From positions 1 to 39,334 of the forward strand of contig JAJZDM010000025.1 in NCBI GenBank assembly GCA_021806005.1: DNA of 39,334 nucleotides. Reading direction: 5' to 3'. Position 1 is the stretch's first letter. Each line of letters starts with the position of its first letter. The stretch comes from Acidobacteriota bacterium (GTDB taxonomy: Bacteria; Acidobacteriota; Terriglobia; Terriglobales; Acidobacteriaceae). A program made the position numbers and the translations under genes. Below the pieces are notes generated by a model. The model saw nothing but the letters and a program-made list of their open reading frames with translations. It searched no databases and was not told the origin of the DNA. Below are positions 7,454 to 16,090 of this stretch, piece by piece.

Positions 7454-8104
7454 CTACCGGACGGCCTGGGTTCCTGCTGATCGAGCCATTTCACCCTGGA
7501 CCTGCTGGACGAGGTGCTCCACCTTCTCGCGATCCGGGTAGCCGGGGTCCTCAGAGAGCAGCTTCTGCCACCATTGGAGCGCGGCGTTGTCGTGATGCTT
7601 GCCTTGCCACTCCACAACGCCCATGTTGAATAGCGTCTGAGGATGGTTTGGCTGGTATCGAAGCGACATGTGGTACTCGCGAATTGCTCCATCCGCGTCG
7701 CCTGAGTACCAGATTGCTGTTCCCATATCCGTCCTGACGTCGACATCTCCAGGCCGGATCTTCAGCAGCCTTTGGTAGTACTGCACCGCCTTGCCATATT
7801 CGTGATTGTCGTAGTAGGTGTCGCCAATTTCGGTAAGCAGGTCAGGATCGTTGGGCGTGTCTTTGAGACGATCCAGCAGGGGCTGGACACTGGTCTCGAT
7901 GGATGAGCGTGACTCAGATGTCGGCCTTGATCCGATGTTTTGACTGCTCGTCAGCGAGCCAGCGGATGCTGTTGGTGAGGAAGTGCCTCGGAACAGGTAT
8001 CCAAGGAGTGCACCTGACAGCAAAATGGCGATTACAAACATCCAAGTCTGAAGTTGCAGATTGTTGGATGTATTGCGAGAAGGATTGCGAGAAGGTGCGT
8101 CCAT
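7454..8104 (-). CDS. Membrane-anchored TPR protein (NrfG/CcmH-like repeats)
   Basis: About 216 residues. One N-terminal membrane segment (about 21-38, TWMFVIAILLSGALLGYLF) is followed by a Ser/Thr-rich linker and then three or so tetratricopeptide repeats between about 80 and 190, for example LLTEIGDTYYDNHEYGKAVQ and TLFNMGVVEWQGKHHDNAAL. The arrangement resembles the NrfG / CcmH C-terminal domain, which helps apocytochrome handling, but many envelope scaffolds look alike. ATG 8104 is preferred over 8116 because GGAG lies eight bases before it. It is the last gene of the minus-strand set that includes cus-like genes. A role in holding envelope proteins together is inference. Confidence 0.7.
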   Translation of the reverse strand: MDAPSRNPSRNTSNNLQLQTWMFVIAILLSGALLGYLFRGTSSPTASAGSLTSSQNIGSRPTSESRSSIETSVQPLLDRLKDTPNDPDLLTEIGDTYYDNHEYGKAVQYYQRLLKIRPGDVDVRTDMGTAIWYSGDADGAIREYHMSLRYQPNHPQTLFNMGVVEWQGKHHDNAALQWWQKLLSEDPGYPDREKVEHLVQQVQGEMARSAGTQAVR

Positions 8105-8274
8105 TTCTATCTCCATTGACCGGAAGGATCCGGGTAGGCATGCGGTTCCGTAGGATTCTCAGAGCCGTATCCGTTAGCAGGTTGAAGCGAGTCATGCTTT
8201 TCCGTGTATGGCCGGTTGCATTTGCGTGCGTGTTGAGGACGGTGTTTTCGAATGTGGAGCGAAGGGTTCCCTTG

Positions 8275-8811
8275 TTACTGTTGAAGGCCCTCCGATAGCA
8301 AGATCACGTCATGCGTCGAGACGAAGAGATTGTGCCCAACTTGCTTGTGCGGTATCTCGACCAGCGCGCAGGTGTTGACTGCCGTTGCCAGAAGCCTGGT
8401 CTCAAAAGGCATGGGTCCATTGCACTCACCACAGACCATTTGCCCTTTCTGCGCATAGTTATGGTCTCTGGCTCGATAACACGCTCTGCAACTCACAAGC
8501 GAGACGTGGATGACGCTGCCCTGAGTGCGTTCCACCATGAAACGCACATTCTTTCTGGAGCGGTTGAGTTGAAACAGATGCAACTGCATCGGCGTCAATG
8601 TGGCTGTGTCCAGATGAAGATCCTGACCGGGCTTAAGGACGTAGACGGCGACGTCGCTCTTTTGTGGCCTGGAGATGCGATATTCCTGGATGACGGAAGC
8701 TGCAATGACAAGAGCCAGAAAACCGGCTACCGTCCACATGGGCCAGACCTCTCTCCATCCGTAGGCGCGCGAGGTCGTGGATGGCCTGATCTTAACGTGT
8801 TGATGGCCCAT
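8275..8811 (-). CDS. DUF2318-family Cys-rich membrane protein
   Basis: 178 residues with one N-terminal membrane segment (about 23-41) and a periplasm-facing domain resembling DUF2318. The pattern is VRFMVERTQGSVIHVSLVSC, then CRACYRARDHNY, then MVCGEC and finally NTC: Cys108, Cys111, Cys127, Cys130 and Cys148. The DUF2318 signature is V.F......G.IRVA.DACDVCY...GY...G..MVC..CG, so the match is good. The family occurs with periplasmic iron and copper uptake systems and probably binds metal through the two CxxC pairs. GGAGGG precedes ATG 8811 by six bases. It follows the lytic transglycosylase gene in the same orientation. Metal and function are not proven by sequence. Confidence 0.75.
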   Translation of the reverse strand: MGHQHVKIRPSTTSRAYGWREVWPMWTVAGFLALVIAASVIQEYRISRPQKSDVAVYVLKPGQDLHLDTATLTPMQLHLFQLNRSRKNVRFMVERTQGSVIHVSLVSCRACYRARDHNYAQKGQMVCGECNGPMPFETRLLATAVNTCALVEIPHKQVGHNLFVSTHDVILLSEGLQQ

Positions 8812-8917
8812 CTAGAACCCTCCATTCCCGGCAAGAGTTATCGGCCCGTTCACGCTGTCGCCACTGCGAGGCCGTAGCTGCTTTCGGAAGTTGACCCGTC
8901 TCGTCATAGACTGCAAT

Positions 8918-9739
8918 TTATCTGCCCATTGTTGGGTGCATAGCCAGCAGAGAGAGGGCCTTGCTCGTCAAGCGACTCTGTTTGGGTCCGTCAAGCCGGG
9001 TCGAAGCAGCCAGCACCGCCGGAACATAGCCCTGAGTTTCAGCAGGGAGAGCAGGCGCCGCAGCCAAAAAGCCGCCTGCCCCGGTTCGTGCCAGAGCCTG
9101 TTGGACGGTCTGCTCGCCTGAGTTGTATGCAGCCAATGCCAGCGACCAATCATGAAACTCGGCATGAAGGTCACGCAGATAGGTTGCTGCCGCACGGGTC
9201 GATTTCACGACATCAAGGCGCTCGTCCCTCCGTGCATCTACCTTCAAGCCGTAGCGCCGCGCGGTATCCGGCATGAGCTGCCATAAACCACGTGCGCCCC
9301 GGGGAGAGAGAGCGGCAGGATCACCTCCGCTTTCTACGACGGCAACGGCTGCCAGTTCTGTCGGTACTCCTGTCTGGCTCAGGATTGGATCCAGGAGAGG
9401 TCGTAAGCGTTCGACCCGCTCGATGCGGGTCCGCATGCCATGGAAGGGCAATGCAATAAACCCCGCTATTGCTCCCGGTTCAGCGAGAGTCGGCTCCGTG
9501 GAGACTCCTGATTGGGGCTGAGCGGCACGGTCAAGGGTTCTGGATGCCGCGCCGGTGAGGTCTGCCTCGTAGACAGCAAATGGATCATTATTGCCAGCGA
9601 TCAGGGCATGGCTGTTACTCTCCTGCCCCAAGGTGGTCGTCGAAGGGAGAGCAAACACCAGCACACACAGAACCCCGAGCCAGACCTGCTGAGCCTTGCT
9701 CCGCCATCGGGTAAGCAGCAAGGAGATCTGCCGATTCAT
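8918..9739 (-). CDS. Lytic transglycosylase (SLT domain) coupled to cusA
   Basis: Predicted periplasmic enzyme that cleaves peptidoglycan glycan strands. Residues 1-40 hold a signal peptide or anchor (VWLGVLCVLVFALPSTTTLG). The catalytic domain (about 105-270) shows the family motifs: ELAAVAVVESGGDPAALSPR with catalytic Glu136, GARGLWQLMPDTARRYG, and ALAAYNSGEQTV. ATG 9739 overlaps the stop codon of the CusA-like gene as ATGA, implying translational coupling; longer upstream frames run inside cusA and are rejected. A muramidase of this type is usually tied to secretion systems or to inserting envelope machines. Here it may open the wall for the tripartite Cus complex, which is inference. Confidence 0.88.
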   Translation of the reverse strand: MNRQISLLLTRWRSKAQQVWLGVLCVLVFALPSTTTLGQESNSHALIAGNNDPFAVYEADLTGAASRTLDRAAQPQSGVSTEPTLAEPGAIAGFIALPFHGMRTRIERVERLRPLLDPILSQTGVPTELAAVAVVESGGDPAALSPRGARGLWQLMPDTARRYGLKVDARRDERLDVVKSTRAAATYLRDLHAEFHDWSLALAAYNSGEQTVQQALARTGAGGFLAAAPALPAETQGYVPAVLAASTRLDGPKQSRLTSKALSLLAMHPTMGR

Positions 9740-12700
9740 TGAACTGACTCCGAGGGAGCAGGACCTGTTCCCGTTGCGGGTGTCGGCCCGTCTCCGGAGC
9801 CATGCCTCATCTGCCACCCACGCCACATCTCGTAGATCACCGGGATCACGATCAGAGTGAGAATGGTCGAGGTGACCATACCGCCGACCATCGGGGCGGC
9901 GATGCGCTTCATGACATCGGCTCCGGTGCCGTGGCTCCACATAATGGGAAGCAGGCCGGCGATGATTGCGGTAACGGTCATCATCTTGGGGCGAACCCGC
10001 ATTACGGCGCCTTCCATAATGGCGTCGTACAAGTCGCGCCGCGTGAGCATGCTCGATTCAGCCCGGCGCCGATCGTAGACCTCGTCGAGATATACGATCA
10101 TGACCACGCCGGTTTCAGCAGCCACGCCTGCCAGAGCGATGAAACCGACCCACACCGCTACGCTGGTGTTGTAGTGGAGCAGATACAACAGCCAAAACCC
10201 TCCGATGAGTGCAAAGGGAAGGGAAAGCATGACGATTGTGGTCTTGGCCAGAGAGTGAAAGTTCGTGTAGAGCAGGACAACGATGATCAGCAGCGTGAGA
10301 GGAATCACGTACTTGAGAGTCTGCTTGGCGTGCTGCATGTACTCCCATTGACCGCTCCAGGTGAGGTAGTACCCTGGCGGGAGTTTGACCTTCTGATTGA
10401 CGGTCTGCATCGCCTGATGAACATAGGTGCCGATGTCCACGCCTGCTACATCCACATAGACGTAGCCCACTGGAACGGCGCCTTCGGTCTTGATGACGGG
10501 AGGTCCCATTGTGATCCGGATATCTGCGAGCTGCGTGAGAGGCACCTGTGCTCCGCCCGGCGTTGCCACCAGCACCCGATCGAGAGCCTGGGGATCGGTT
10601 CGGAAATCGCGCAGATACCGTACGTCCACGGGATAACGCTCGCGGCCTTCGATGGTGGTGCTGATGCTGGTACCGCCGATAGCGGTTTCGATGACATCTT
10701 CGACGTCTGCTACCGTAAGGCCATAGCGAGCAATAGCGTCGCGGTTGATCTTGAAGTCAAGATAGTATCCGCTGGCTGCGCGCTCCGCGTAGACATTCCG
10801 GCTGCCGGGAAGATTGCGCAGCGCGTCCTCGATCTGTTCTCCGATCGTCTGGATGACGCCCAGATCAGGCCCGAAGACCTTGATTCCGATGGGTGTCCGG
10901 ATGCCGGTGGAAAGCATGTCGGTTCGTCCCTTGATGGGCATCGTCCAGGAGTTGGAGACTCCTGGGATGTGAATCGCCGCATCCATCTGGCTGATCAGTT
11001 TGTCCGGGGTCATGCCTTTAGGCCACTGAGCCTCCGGCTTCAGAACGATCGTGGCTTCGCCCATTTCGAGCGGGGCCGGATCGGTGGAGGTGCGCGCCCG
11101 GCCTCCTTTACCGAAGACGGAGAGCACTTCAGGGAACTGCTTGATGATCTTGTCCTCAAGCTGTGTAACCTGGGTGGTCTCGGTAATCGACTGCCCGGGA
11201 AGCCCGCTGGGCATATAAAGCAGGCTGCCTTCGTACAAAGGTGGCATGAACTCCGATCCGAGACGGCGTATGGGAAGAACTGTAACTACCAAGGCGGTGA
11301 GAGCCAGCAGGATCACCGTTTTGGGGAACTTCAACGCCAGGTGCACAAATGGCTTGTACACCCGGATCAGGAAACGGTTCACCGGGTTCTTGTGTTCGGG
11401 CGCTATCCTGCCGCGAATGAAGAGCGTCATCAGCACCGGAACCAGGGTCACGGAGAGCAGCGAGGCAAAGAGCATCGAAAACGTCTTCGTGTAGGCGAGC
11501 GGCTTGAAGAGCCGTCCCTCCTGCGCCTGGAGAGAAAAGACCGGAATGAACGACACGGCAATAATGAGCAAGGAGAAGAACAGCGGTTTACCGACCTCTT
11601 TGGCGGCCGCGAGAATGACCTGGTTGCGGTCCTCCTTTTTCCCTCCTGCCTCCCACCTTTCGAGGTGCTTGTGGGCGTTCTCGATCATCACGATCGCGCC
11701 ATCGACCATGGCTCCGATGGCGATGGCGATGCCGCTGAGCGACATGATGTTCGAGTTCAAATGGATGTAATACATCGCGATAAACATCATGAGAATCGCG
11801 ACAGGAAGCGTCAGGATGGCGACCAGCGCGCTGCGCACATGGAAGAGGAAGATGAGGCAGACGATGCTGACGATGATCATCTCCTCGATCAGTTTCTCCC
11901 TGAGAGTGGCGATGGAATCGAGGATCAGCTCCGAGCGGTCGTAGACCGGTACGATGTTCACTCCCTTGGGAAGGGAACTCGCGATCTGGGCCATCTTCTG
12001 CTTGACTCTGTCTATGAGCGCCAGTGCGTTTTCTCCATAGCGCGCGACGACGATGCCCCCGGCAACCTGTCCTTCGCCATTGAGCTCAGCCATGCCGCGT
12101 CGCATGTCCGGACCGAGATGGACATCCGCCACGTCGCGCAGGTAGATGGGCGTGCCGTCGCCGTTGGTGCCGACGACCACCTTTTGCAGATCGGCGACAG
12201 ACTGGATATACCCGAGCCCCCGCACCATGTACTCGCGGCCGGTATATTCCACAACTCGTCCTCCCACATCGTTGTTGCTCTGGCGGATGGCCTCGATGAC
12301 GCGATTGATGGGGAGATGATAAGCCAGCAGCGTGTCAGGGTTGATGTCCACCTGATACTGCTTCACAAAGCCGCCGATTCCAGCCACTTCGGAGACTCCC
12401 GGCACACTGGCGACCGCATAACGCACGGTCCAGTCCTGGAGACTTCGCAACTGAGCAAGATCGTGCCGGCCGGTCTTGTCCACCAGAGCGTACATGTATA
12501 CCCAGCCGACACCGGTCGCGTCCGGTCCCAGCGTGGGCGTGACACCCGCTGGAAGATTACCGCGGACACCCTGCATGTATTCGACGATGCGCGAACGTGC
12601 CCAATAGAGATCGGTGTTGTCGTCGAAGATGACGTAAACGAATGAGAGTCCGAAGAAGGAGTACCCGCGTACGACCTTGACGTGAGGCGCGGAGATCAAC

Positions 12701-12915
12701 GCCGTAACAATGGGATAGGTCACCTGGTCTTCTACCAGGTCGGGGCTCCGCCCCTCCCACTCCGTAAACACGATCACCTGCTTGTCGGAGAGGTCCGGGA
12801 TGGCGTCAAGCGGCGTATGTTTGAGCGCCCAGATACCCCAGACAACAACAAAGATCAACCCGAGGAAGATGAAGAACCTGTTCCTGTTGCTCCAATCGAT
12901 AACCTTCTCAATCAT
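9736..12915 (-). CDS. cusA: CusA/CzcA-type heavy-metal RND efflux pump
   Basis: Inner-membrane proton-driven pump of the HME-RND group, 1059 residues, full length. The first membrane helix is followed by LDAIPDLSDKQVIVFTEWEG, the family hallmark. The proton-relay helix contains IAIAIGAMVDGAIVMIENAH. Residues matching the three CusA methionines that bind Cu(I)/Ag(I) are present: SLLYMPSGLPGQS, TDPAPLEMGEATIVL and GRTDMLSTGIRTPIGIK. This favours monovalent copper/silver over zinc/cobalt specificity. Its ATG overlaps the stop of the NosL-like gene (ATGA) and its stop overlaps the transglycosylase start. With the CusB- and CusC-like genes upstream it forms a complete tripartite exporter. Regulation may come from a sigma-54-type promoter at 17562-17577. 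Confidence 0.93.
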   Translation of the reverse strand: MIEKVIDWSNRNRFFIFLGLIFVVVWGIWALKHTPLDAIPDLSDKQVIVFTEWEGRSPDLVEDQVTYPIVTALISAPHVKVVRGYSFFGLSFVYVIFDDNTDLYWARSRIVEYMQGVRGNLPAGVTPTLGPDATGVGWVYMYALVDKTGRHDLAQLRSLQDWTVRYAVASVPGVSEVAGIGGFVKQYQVDINPDTLLAYHLPINRVIEAIRQSNNDVGGRVVEYTGREYMVRGLGYIQSVADLQKVVVGTNGDGTPIYLRDVADVHLGPDMRRGMAELNGEGQVAGGIVVARYGENALALIDRVKQKMAQIASSLPKGVNIVPVYDRSELILDSIATLREKLIEEMIIVSIVCLIFLFHVRSALVAILTLPVAILMMFIAMYYIHLNSNIMSLSGIAIAIGAMVDGAIVMIENAHKHLERWEAGGKKEDRNQVILAAAKEVGKPLFFSLLIIAVSFIPVFSLQAQEGRLFKPLAYTKTFSMLFASLLSVTLVPVLMTLFIRGRIAPEHKNPVNRFLIRVYKPFVHLALKFPKTVILLALTALVVTVLPIRRLGSEFMPPLYEGSLLYMPSGLPGQSITETTQVTQLEDKIIKQFPEVLSVFGKGGRARTSTDPAPLEMGEATIVLKPEAQWPKGMTPDKLISQMDAAIHIPGVSNSWTMPIKGRTDMLSTGIRTPIGIKVFGPDLGVIQTIGEQIEDALRNLPGSRNVYAERAASGYYLDFKINRDAIARYGLTVADVEDVIETAIGGTSISTTIEGRERYPVDVRYLRDFRTDPQALDRVLVATPGGAQVPLTQLADIRITMGPPVIKTEGAVPVGYVYVDVAGVDIGTYVHQAMQTVNQKVKLPPGYYLTWSGQWEYMQHAKQTLKYVIPLTLLIIVVLLYTNFHSLAKTTIVMLSLPFALIGGFWLLYLLHYNTSVAVWVGFIALAGVAAETGVVMIVYLDEVYDRRRAESSMLTRRDLYDAIMEGAVMRVRPKMMTVTAIIAGLLPIMWSHGTGADVMKRIAAPMVGGMVTSTILTLIVIPVIYEMWRGWQMRHGSGDGPTPATGTGPAPSESVQ

Positions 12916-13445
12916 GGCCTTTGCACCGTTCCGGTTGTCATTGTGGATTCTGCCTGCAGGTCGGCGAGACGCTTCAGTGTGCCGCCGTGCAGAGCGCTGA
13001 AGGCGCGTGCGTGTTGCTCACTCAAAAATGCCAGCACGCTTGGAGAGCAGCGGTCGAAGGTGCGAACGTAGACCGACCCCCTGCCGCGATACTGGACAGC
13101 CGGCGCCATGCGCATGCAGAGGTTCACATTGCTGCTCTCAACAAACCATGCGCGCTCCGGATCGATGAGCTTGCCGGTGTCAAAGGCCGCGACCTTTCTG
13201 ATGGTGATCGGCATGCCCGTCTGTTGCGCCTCGATGATGGCGCACCGAACACAGCAGGTCTCGTACTTCTTCCCCCCGATCGTGACCAGTGCGCGGGTCT
13301 GCGGATGGATCTCTCGGCCCGAAAAGGGACAGACCCTGGAGCTTCTCTGGAGGGCGAAGTGCCATGCGCCGCCCAGAAAGGCCAGGACTGCGAAGAGGCA
13401 GATTGTGACTGCGATGCTAGCTCTTGTTCGCATGACGCTCCTCAT
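12912..13445 (-). CDS. NosL-like Cys/Met-rich envelope protein inside the cus set
   Basis: 177 residues with an N-terminal signal anchor (about 10-30). The remainder resembles NosL, a copper-delivery lipoprotein: CPFSGREIH at 39, the cluster ETCCVRC (Cys64, 65, 68), AAFDTGKLIDPERAWFVESS, then VNLCMRMAPAV (Cys110, Met111, Met113), and finally FLSEQHARAFSALHGGTLKR, which matches the NosL ending (A..F...HGG..L.F). No lipobox is clear. It lies between cusB and cusA, with ATGA overlaps on both sides; AGGAG before a second ATG at 13433 makes that an alternative start. I infer a periplasmic Cu(I) carrier that loads the pump, a job done by CusF in E. coli. Cys and Met content supports soft-metal binding. 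Confidence 0.7.
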   Translation of the reverse strand: MRSVMRTRASIAVTICLFAVLAFLGGAWHFALQRSSRVCPFSGREIHPQTRALVTIGGKKYETCCVRCAIIEAQQTGMPITIRKVAAFDTGKLIDPERAWFVESSNVNLCMRMAPAVQYRGRGSVYVRTFDRCSPSVLAFLSEQHARAFSALHGGTLKRLADLQAESTMTTGTVQRP

Positions 13446-14722
13446 TGCTTTTTGCCCATGTCCATTCCGGGCATGGATGCCATCATCTGTTGCATGGCGG
13501 CGCCCAGGCGGCTCTCGGAATCGATGAGGAAGTTACCCGAAGCTACGATCTTTTCCCCAGGCTGAAGGCCGGCCAATACAATCGTCTGACCGTCGAACTG
13601 GTCCCCTATCTTGATCTCTCGTGGCTCGAAGTAGCCATTCGGCTTGGCGACAAATGCCACCTGACGCGTCCCTGAATTGAGCACGGCCTCGCTGGGCACA
13701 AGAGTATTCATGCCATAGTCGACGTTGAGCCGCACGTCGGCATACATATCCGGTTTCAGTTCATACCCTGGATTGGGAAACTCAAGGCGAACCTTGATGG
13801 TCCGGGTCTTCGGGTCCAGGGTTGGATAGACGTAGGTGACCTTGCCGCGCCACGTCTTCCCGGGCTCATACGTCAATTGCATCTGGGCGGACTGGCCCAC
13901 ATGGACAAATGGCGCCTCGTACTCAAAGATGTCTACGTAGACCCAGATCGTGGAGAGATCGGCGATATCGTAGAGGTCGGTCTCCGGGGTCACATAGGTC
14001 TGCTCGAAGGCATTCCGGGTCATCACAAAGCCATCGATGGGAGAATAGAGCGTCATGTCACGCTGAGCCTTGCCGCTGGAATCCAGGTTGTGAATCTGAG
14101 CGTCGCTGATATCCCACAGGCGCAGGCGGTCACGGGTTGCGCTCAGCAGGGAGTCCGCTCCGGAGGACACGTCGGTATACGGCGTTCTGGATAGATACTC
14201 CTGACCTTTGCGAGCGATCAGGTACTCCTCTTCGGTGGAGACCAGATCCGGACTGTAGAGAGTGAACAGCGGCTGTCCTTTCTTGACGAGTTTGCCGATG
14301 GAGTCGAGGTCAACCTTGCTGATCCAGCCTGCGACCTTGACGTGCACACGCGAGATCTTTTCGTCGTCCATCTGAACCAGTCCCACGGTATTGATGGTCC
14401 TCTGCATGTGAGCGCGGCGGACGGTGGCGTAGGTTACCCCGATCTTCTGTTGCGTGGCCGGATCGAGGATAACGGTGCCCGGCGCCATATTCTGCATCTG
14501 CGCAGCCTGGTCGGAGGAGTTCCCGGACATATCCATGCCAGGCATGTTGGCCATGTTCGTTGGGGTTGCGGATGCCTGCTGCGCTGCTGCTGCCGCGACC
14601 TGCTCTCGCGCCGCCTCTTTGCGCGCCGCGTACCAGTACGCCGATCCGCCTCCAACCAGGATTCCGGTGATCAGCAATGCGGCTCCGAGGGCCAGCGCGC
14701 GTTTCATCAAAGTGAGTGTCAT
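13442..14722 (-). CDS. cusB: CusB-type periplasmic adaptor (membrane fusion protein)
   Basis: 426 residues. An N-terminal membrane anchor (about 7-33) is followed by a Met-rich stretch (NMANMPGMDMSG), then the lipoyl/hairpin/barrel order of RND adaptors: VAGWISKVDLDSIGKLVKKG, LFTLYSPDLVSTEEEYLIAR, GFVMTRNAFEQTYVTPETDL and the membrane-proximal part near AGLQPGEKIVASGNFLIDSE. A second Met-rich tail (MMASMPGMDMGKKQ) ends the protein. In E. coli CusB the N-terminal Met residues bind Cu(I)/Ag(I); the doubled Met motifs here point the same way. GGAG lies six bases before ATG 14722. The stop overlaps the NosL-like start, and the gene lies 12 bp from the CusC-like gene. Confidence 0.92.
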   Translation of the reverse strand: MTLTLMKRALALGAALLITGILVGGGSAYWYAARKEAAREQVAAAAAQQASATPTNMANMPGMDMSGNSSDQAAQMQNMAPGTVILDPATQQKIGVTYATVRRAHMQRTINTVGLVQMDDEKISRVHVKVAGWISKVDLDSIGKLVKKGQPLFTLYSPDLVSTEEEYLIARKGQEYLSRTPYTDVSSGADSLLSATRDRLRLWDISDAQIHNLDSSGKAQRDMTLYSPIDGFVMTRNAFEQTYVTPETDLYDIADLSTIWVYVDIFEYEAPFVHVGQSAQMQLTYEPGKTWRGKVTYVYPTLDPKTRTIKVRLEFPNPGYELKPDMYADVRLNVDYGMNTLVPSEAVLNSGTRQVAFVAKPNGYFEPREIKIGDQFDGQTIVLAGLQPGEKIVASGNFLIDSESRLGAAMQQMMASMPGMDMGKKQ

Positions 14723-14734
14723 GGCGACTCCTTT

Positions 14735-16090
14735 CTATTCCGTCAAGTCGGTATTGACCAGCGGCTCCAGACGGGCCAGCGCGGTCTCGAAGTTGCTGAG
14801 TTCCTGGTAGTAGTCCACCTCGTAGCCGAGCACATAGGTAAAGTTGTCAAGCATGGACAGAAAGTCCACCTTGCCCACTTCGTACGAGGACATGGAAGAT
14901 TCAAGGGCCAGGGATGATTGGGGGACGATCGCCTTGGAGTAGAGATTCATCAGGTCCCGCGACGCTGTTGCCGCAAGGTACTGTTGCTTGATTGCGAAGT
15001 TGACCTGCGTCATCCGCCCATCGAGTTCATGGCGCGCGGCATTAAGGCCGTGGCTGGCCTGGATGACGCTTTGACGCTGCTTGCTTCTGAAAAAGATCGG
15101 TATGTTCACGCCCACCATGACGCCGTGCATATCCCGCATGTCCGGGCGCTGCTCATAACTGTAGGTCACGCCAAAGTCCGGTTCGTAGGACTTTTGAGCA
15201 AGATCGACGGCAAACTGGCTGCTTTCAACCATCCGCTTGTCACGCTCGAGACCAGGGTCGTTGTTGTGCGCCATGGTGTAGAGCTCGTCCAGGGAGAGTT
15301 GAAAGATGGCGGGTTTCACTGCTGCCGGTGGCGGCAGTGGCGATTCAGGATCCCGATTCAGCAGCGTGTTGAGCTGCACACGCGCCGTATCCTCCTGCTG
15401 CCGCAGGATGATCAGCTTTTGATCGATTCGGGAGACCTCTATCTGCGCCCTCAAAACATCCTGCTGGATACCTTTGCCCACTCGGTAACGCGCCTCGGCG
15501 ATGTCTTCCAGCTTTTGGAGCAAGTCCTTGTTCTTTTGCGTAATGTCAATTGCCTTGGCGTCGTAAAAGTAGACGTAGTAGGCTGCCTTGACCTCTGACA
15601 CCACCTGGCGCGCAGTCTGTTGATACTCCCAGCGTCCGGCTTCCGCCTCACGGTCGGCCACCTTCCCCCGTAGTCCCAACTTTCCCGGGAAGGGCAGAGC
15701 CTGGCTTACCGTCAGGCCGCGGTAGCTGGATGGATCACCCGTCTGCACGCTGAAGGGAGTGATGTTTCCCATCCAACCGCCATAGACCACCGGATCCGGC
15801 AGCGACCTCGCCTGTGGGGCGCGGGCGCGCTGCGCCAGGAACTGTTCAGCGGCGGCCTTGATCGCAGGATTGTGAGCAAGAGCGATGCCAACCAACTCCT
15901 GCAGTGTCACCGGAGAGCCCTGAAGGATCTGAACGGCGGGCACGGGAAGCTGTAGCCGGGCAGGAGGGAGGGCCGCACCCTGTATGCCGGCGTCAGGAGC
16001 GGAAGAGCTTGCCTGCGCGCTTGCCGTGAGGGCGCAAGAGGTCAGGATGCCAGCGATGAGCCATTGTCGATACGGATTGTGACTGTTCAT
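14735..16090 (-). CDS. cusC: CusC/TolC-type outer-membrane channel
   Basis: 451 residues, signal peptide at the N-terminus (WLIAGILTSCALTASAQASS), then the doubled outer-membrane efflux domain: LQELVGIALAHNPAIKAAAE starts the first and LYTMAHNNDPGLERDKRMVE the second. Long helices with heptad-like spacing follow each. It lacks an obvious lipobox at a clean position. It would provide the exit duct for the CusA/CusB pump. ATG 16090 shares its A with the TGA of the upstream gene (TGATG), so translation is probably coupled. A GTG one codon upstream is possible but unnecessary. Confidence 0.9.
   Translation of the reverse strand: MNSHNPYRQWLIAGILTSCALTASAQASSSAPDAGIQGAALPPARLQLPVPAVQILQGSPVTLQELVGIALAHNPAIKAAAEQFLAQRARAPQARSLPDPVVYGGWMGNITPFSVQTGDPSSYRGLTVSQALPFPGKLGLRGKVADREAEAGRWEYQQTARQVVSEVKAAYYVYFYDAKAIDITQKNKDLLQKLEDIAEARYRVGKGIQQDVLRAQIEVSRIDQKLIILRQQEDTARVQLNTLLNRDPESPLPPPAAVKPAIFQLSLDELYTMAHNNDPGLERDKRMVESSQFAVDLAQKSYEPDFGVTYSYEQRPDMRDMHGVMVGVNIPIFFRSKQRQSVIQASHGLNAARHELDGRMTQVNFAIKQQYLAATASRDLMNLYSKAIVPQSSLALESSMSSYEVGKVDFLSMLDNFTYVLGYEVDYYQELSNFETALARLEPLVNTDLTE

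Noticed and set aside
9802-12645. A 947-codon open frame on the plus strand.
   Set aside because: It is antisense to cusA, rich in His/Asp/Arg from codon-position bias, and has no domain content. It is a shadow of the real gene.
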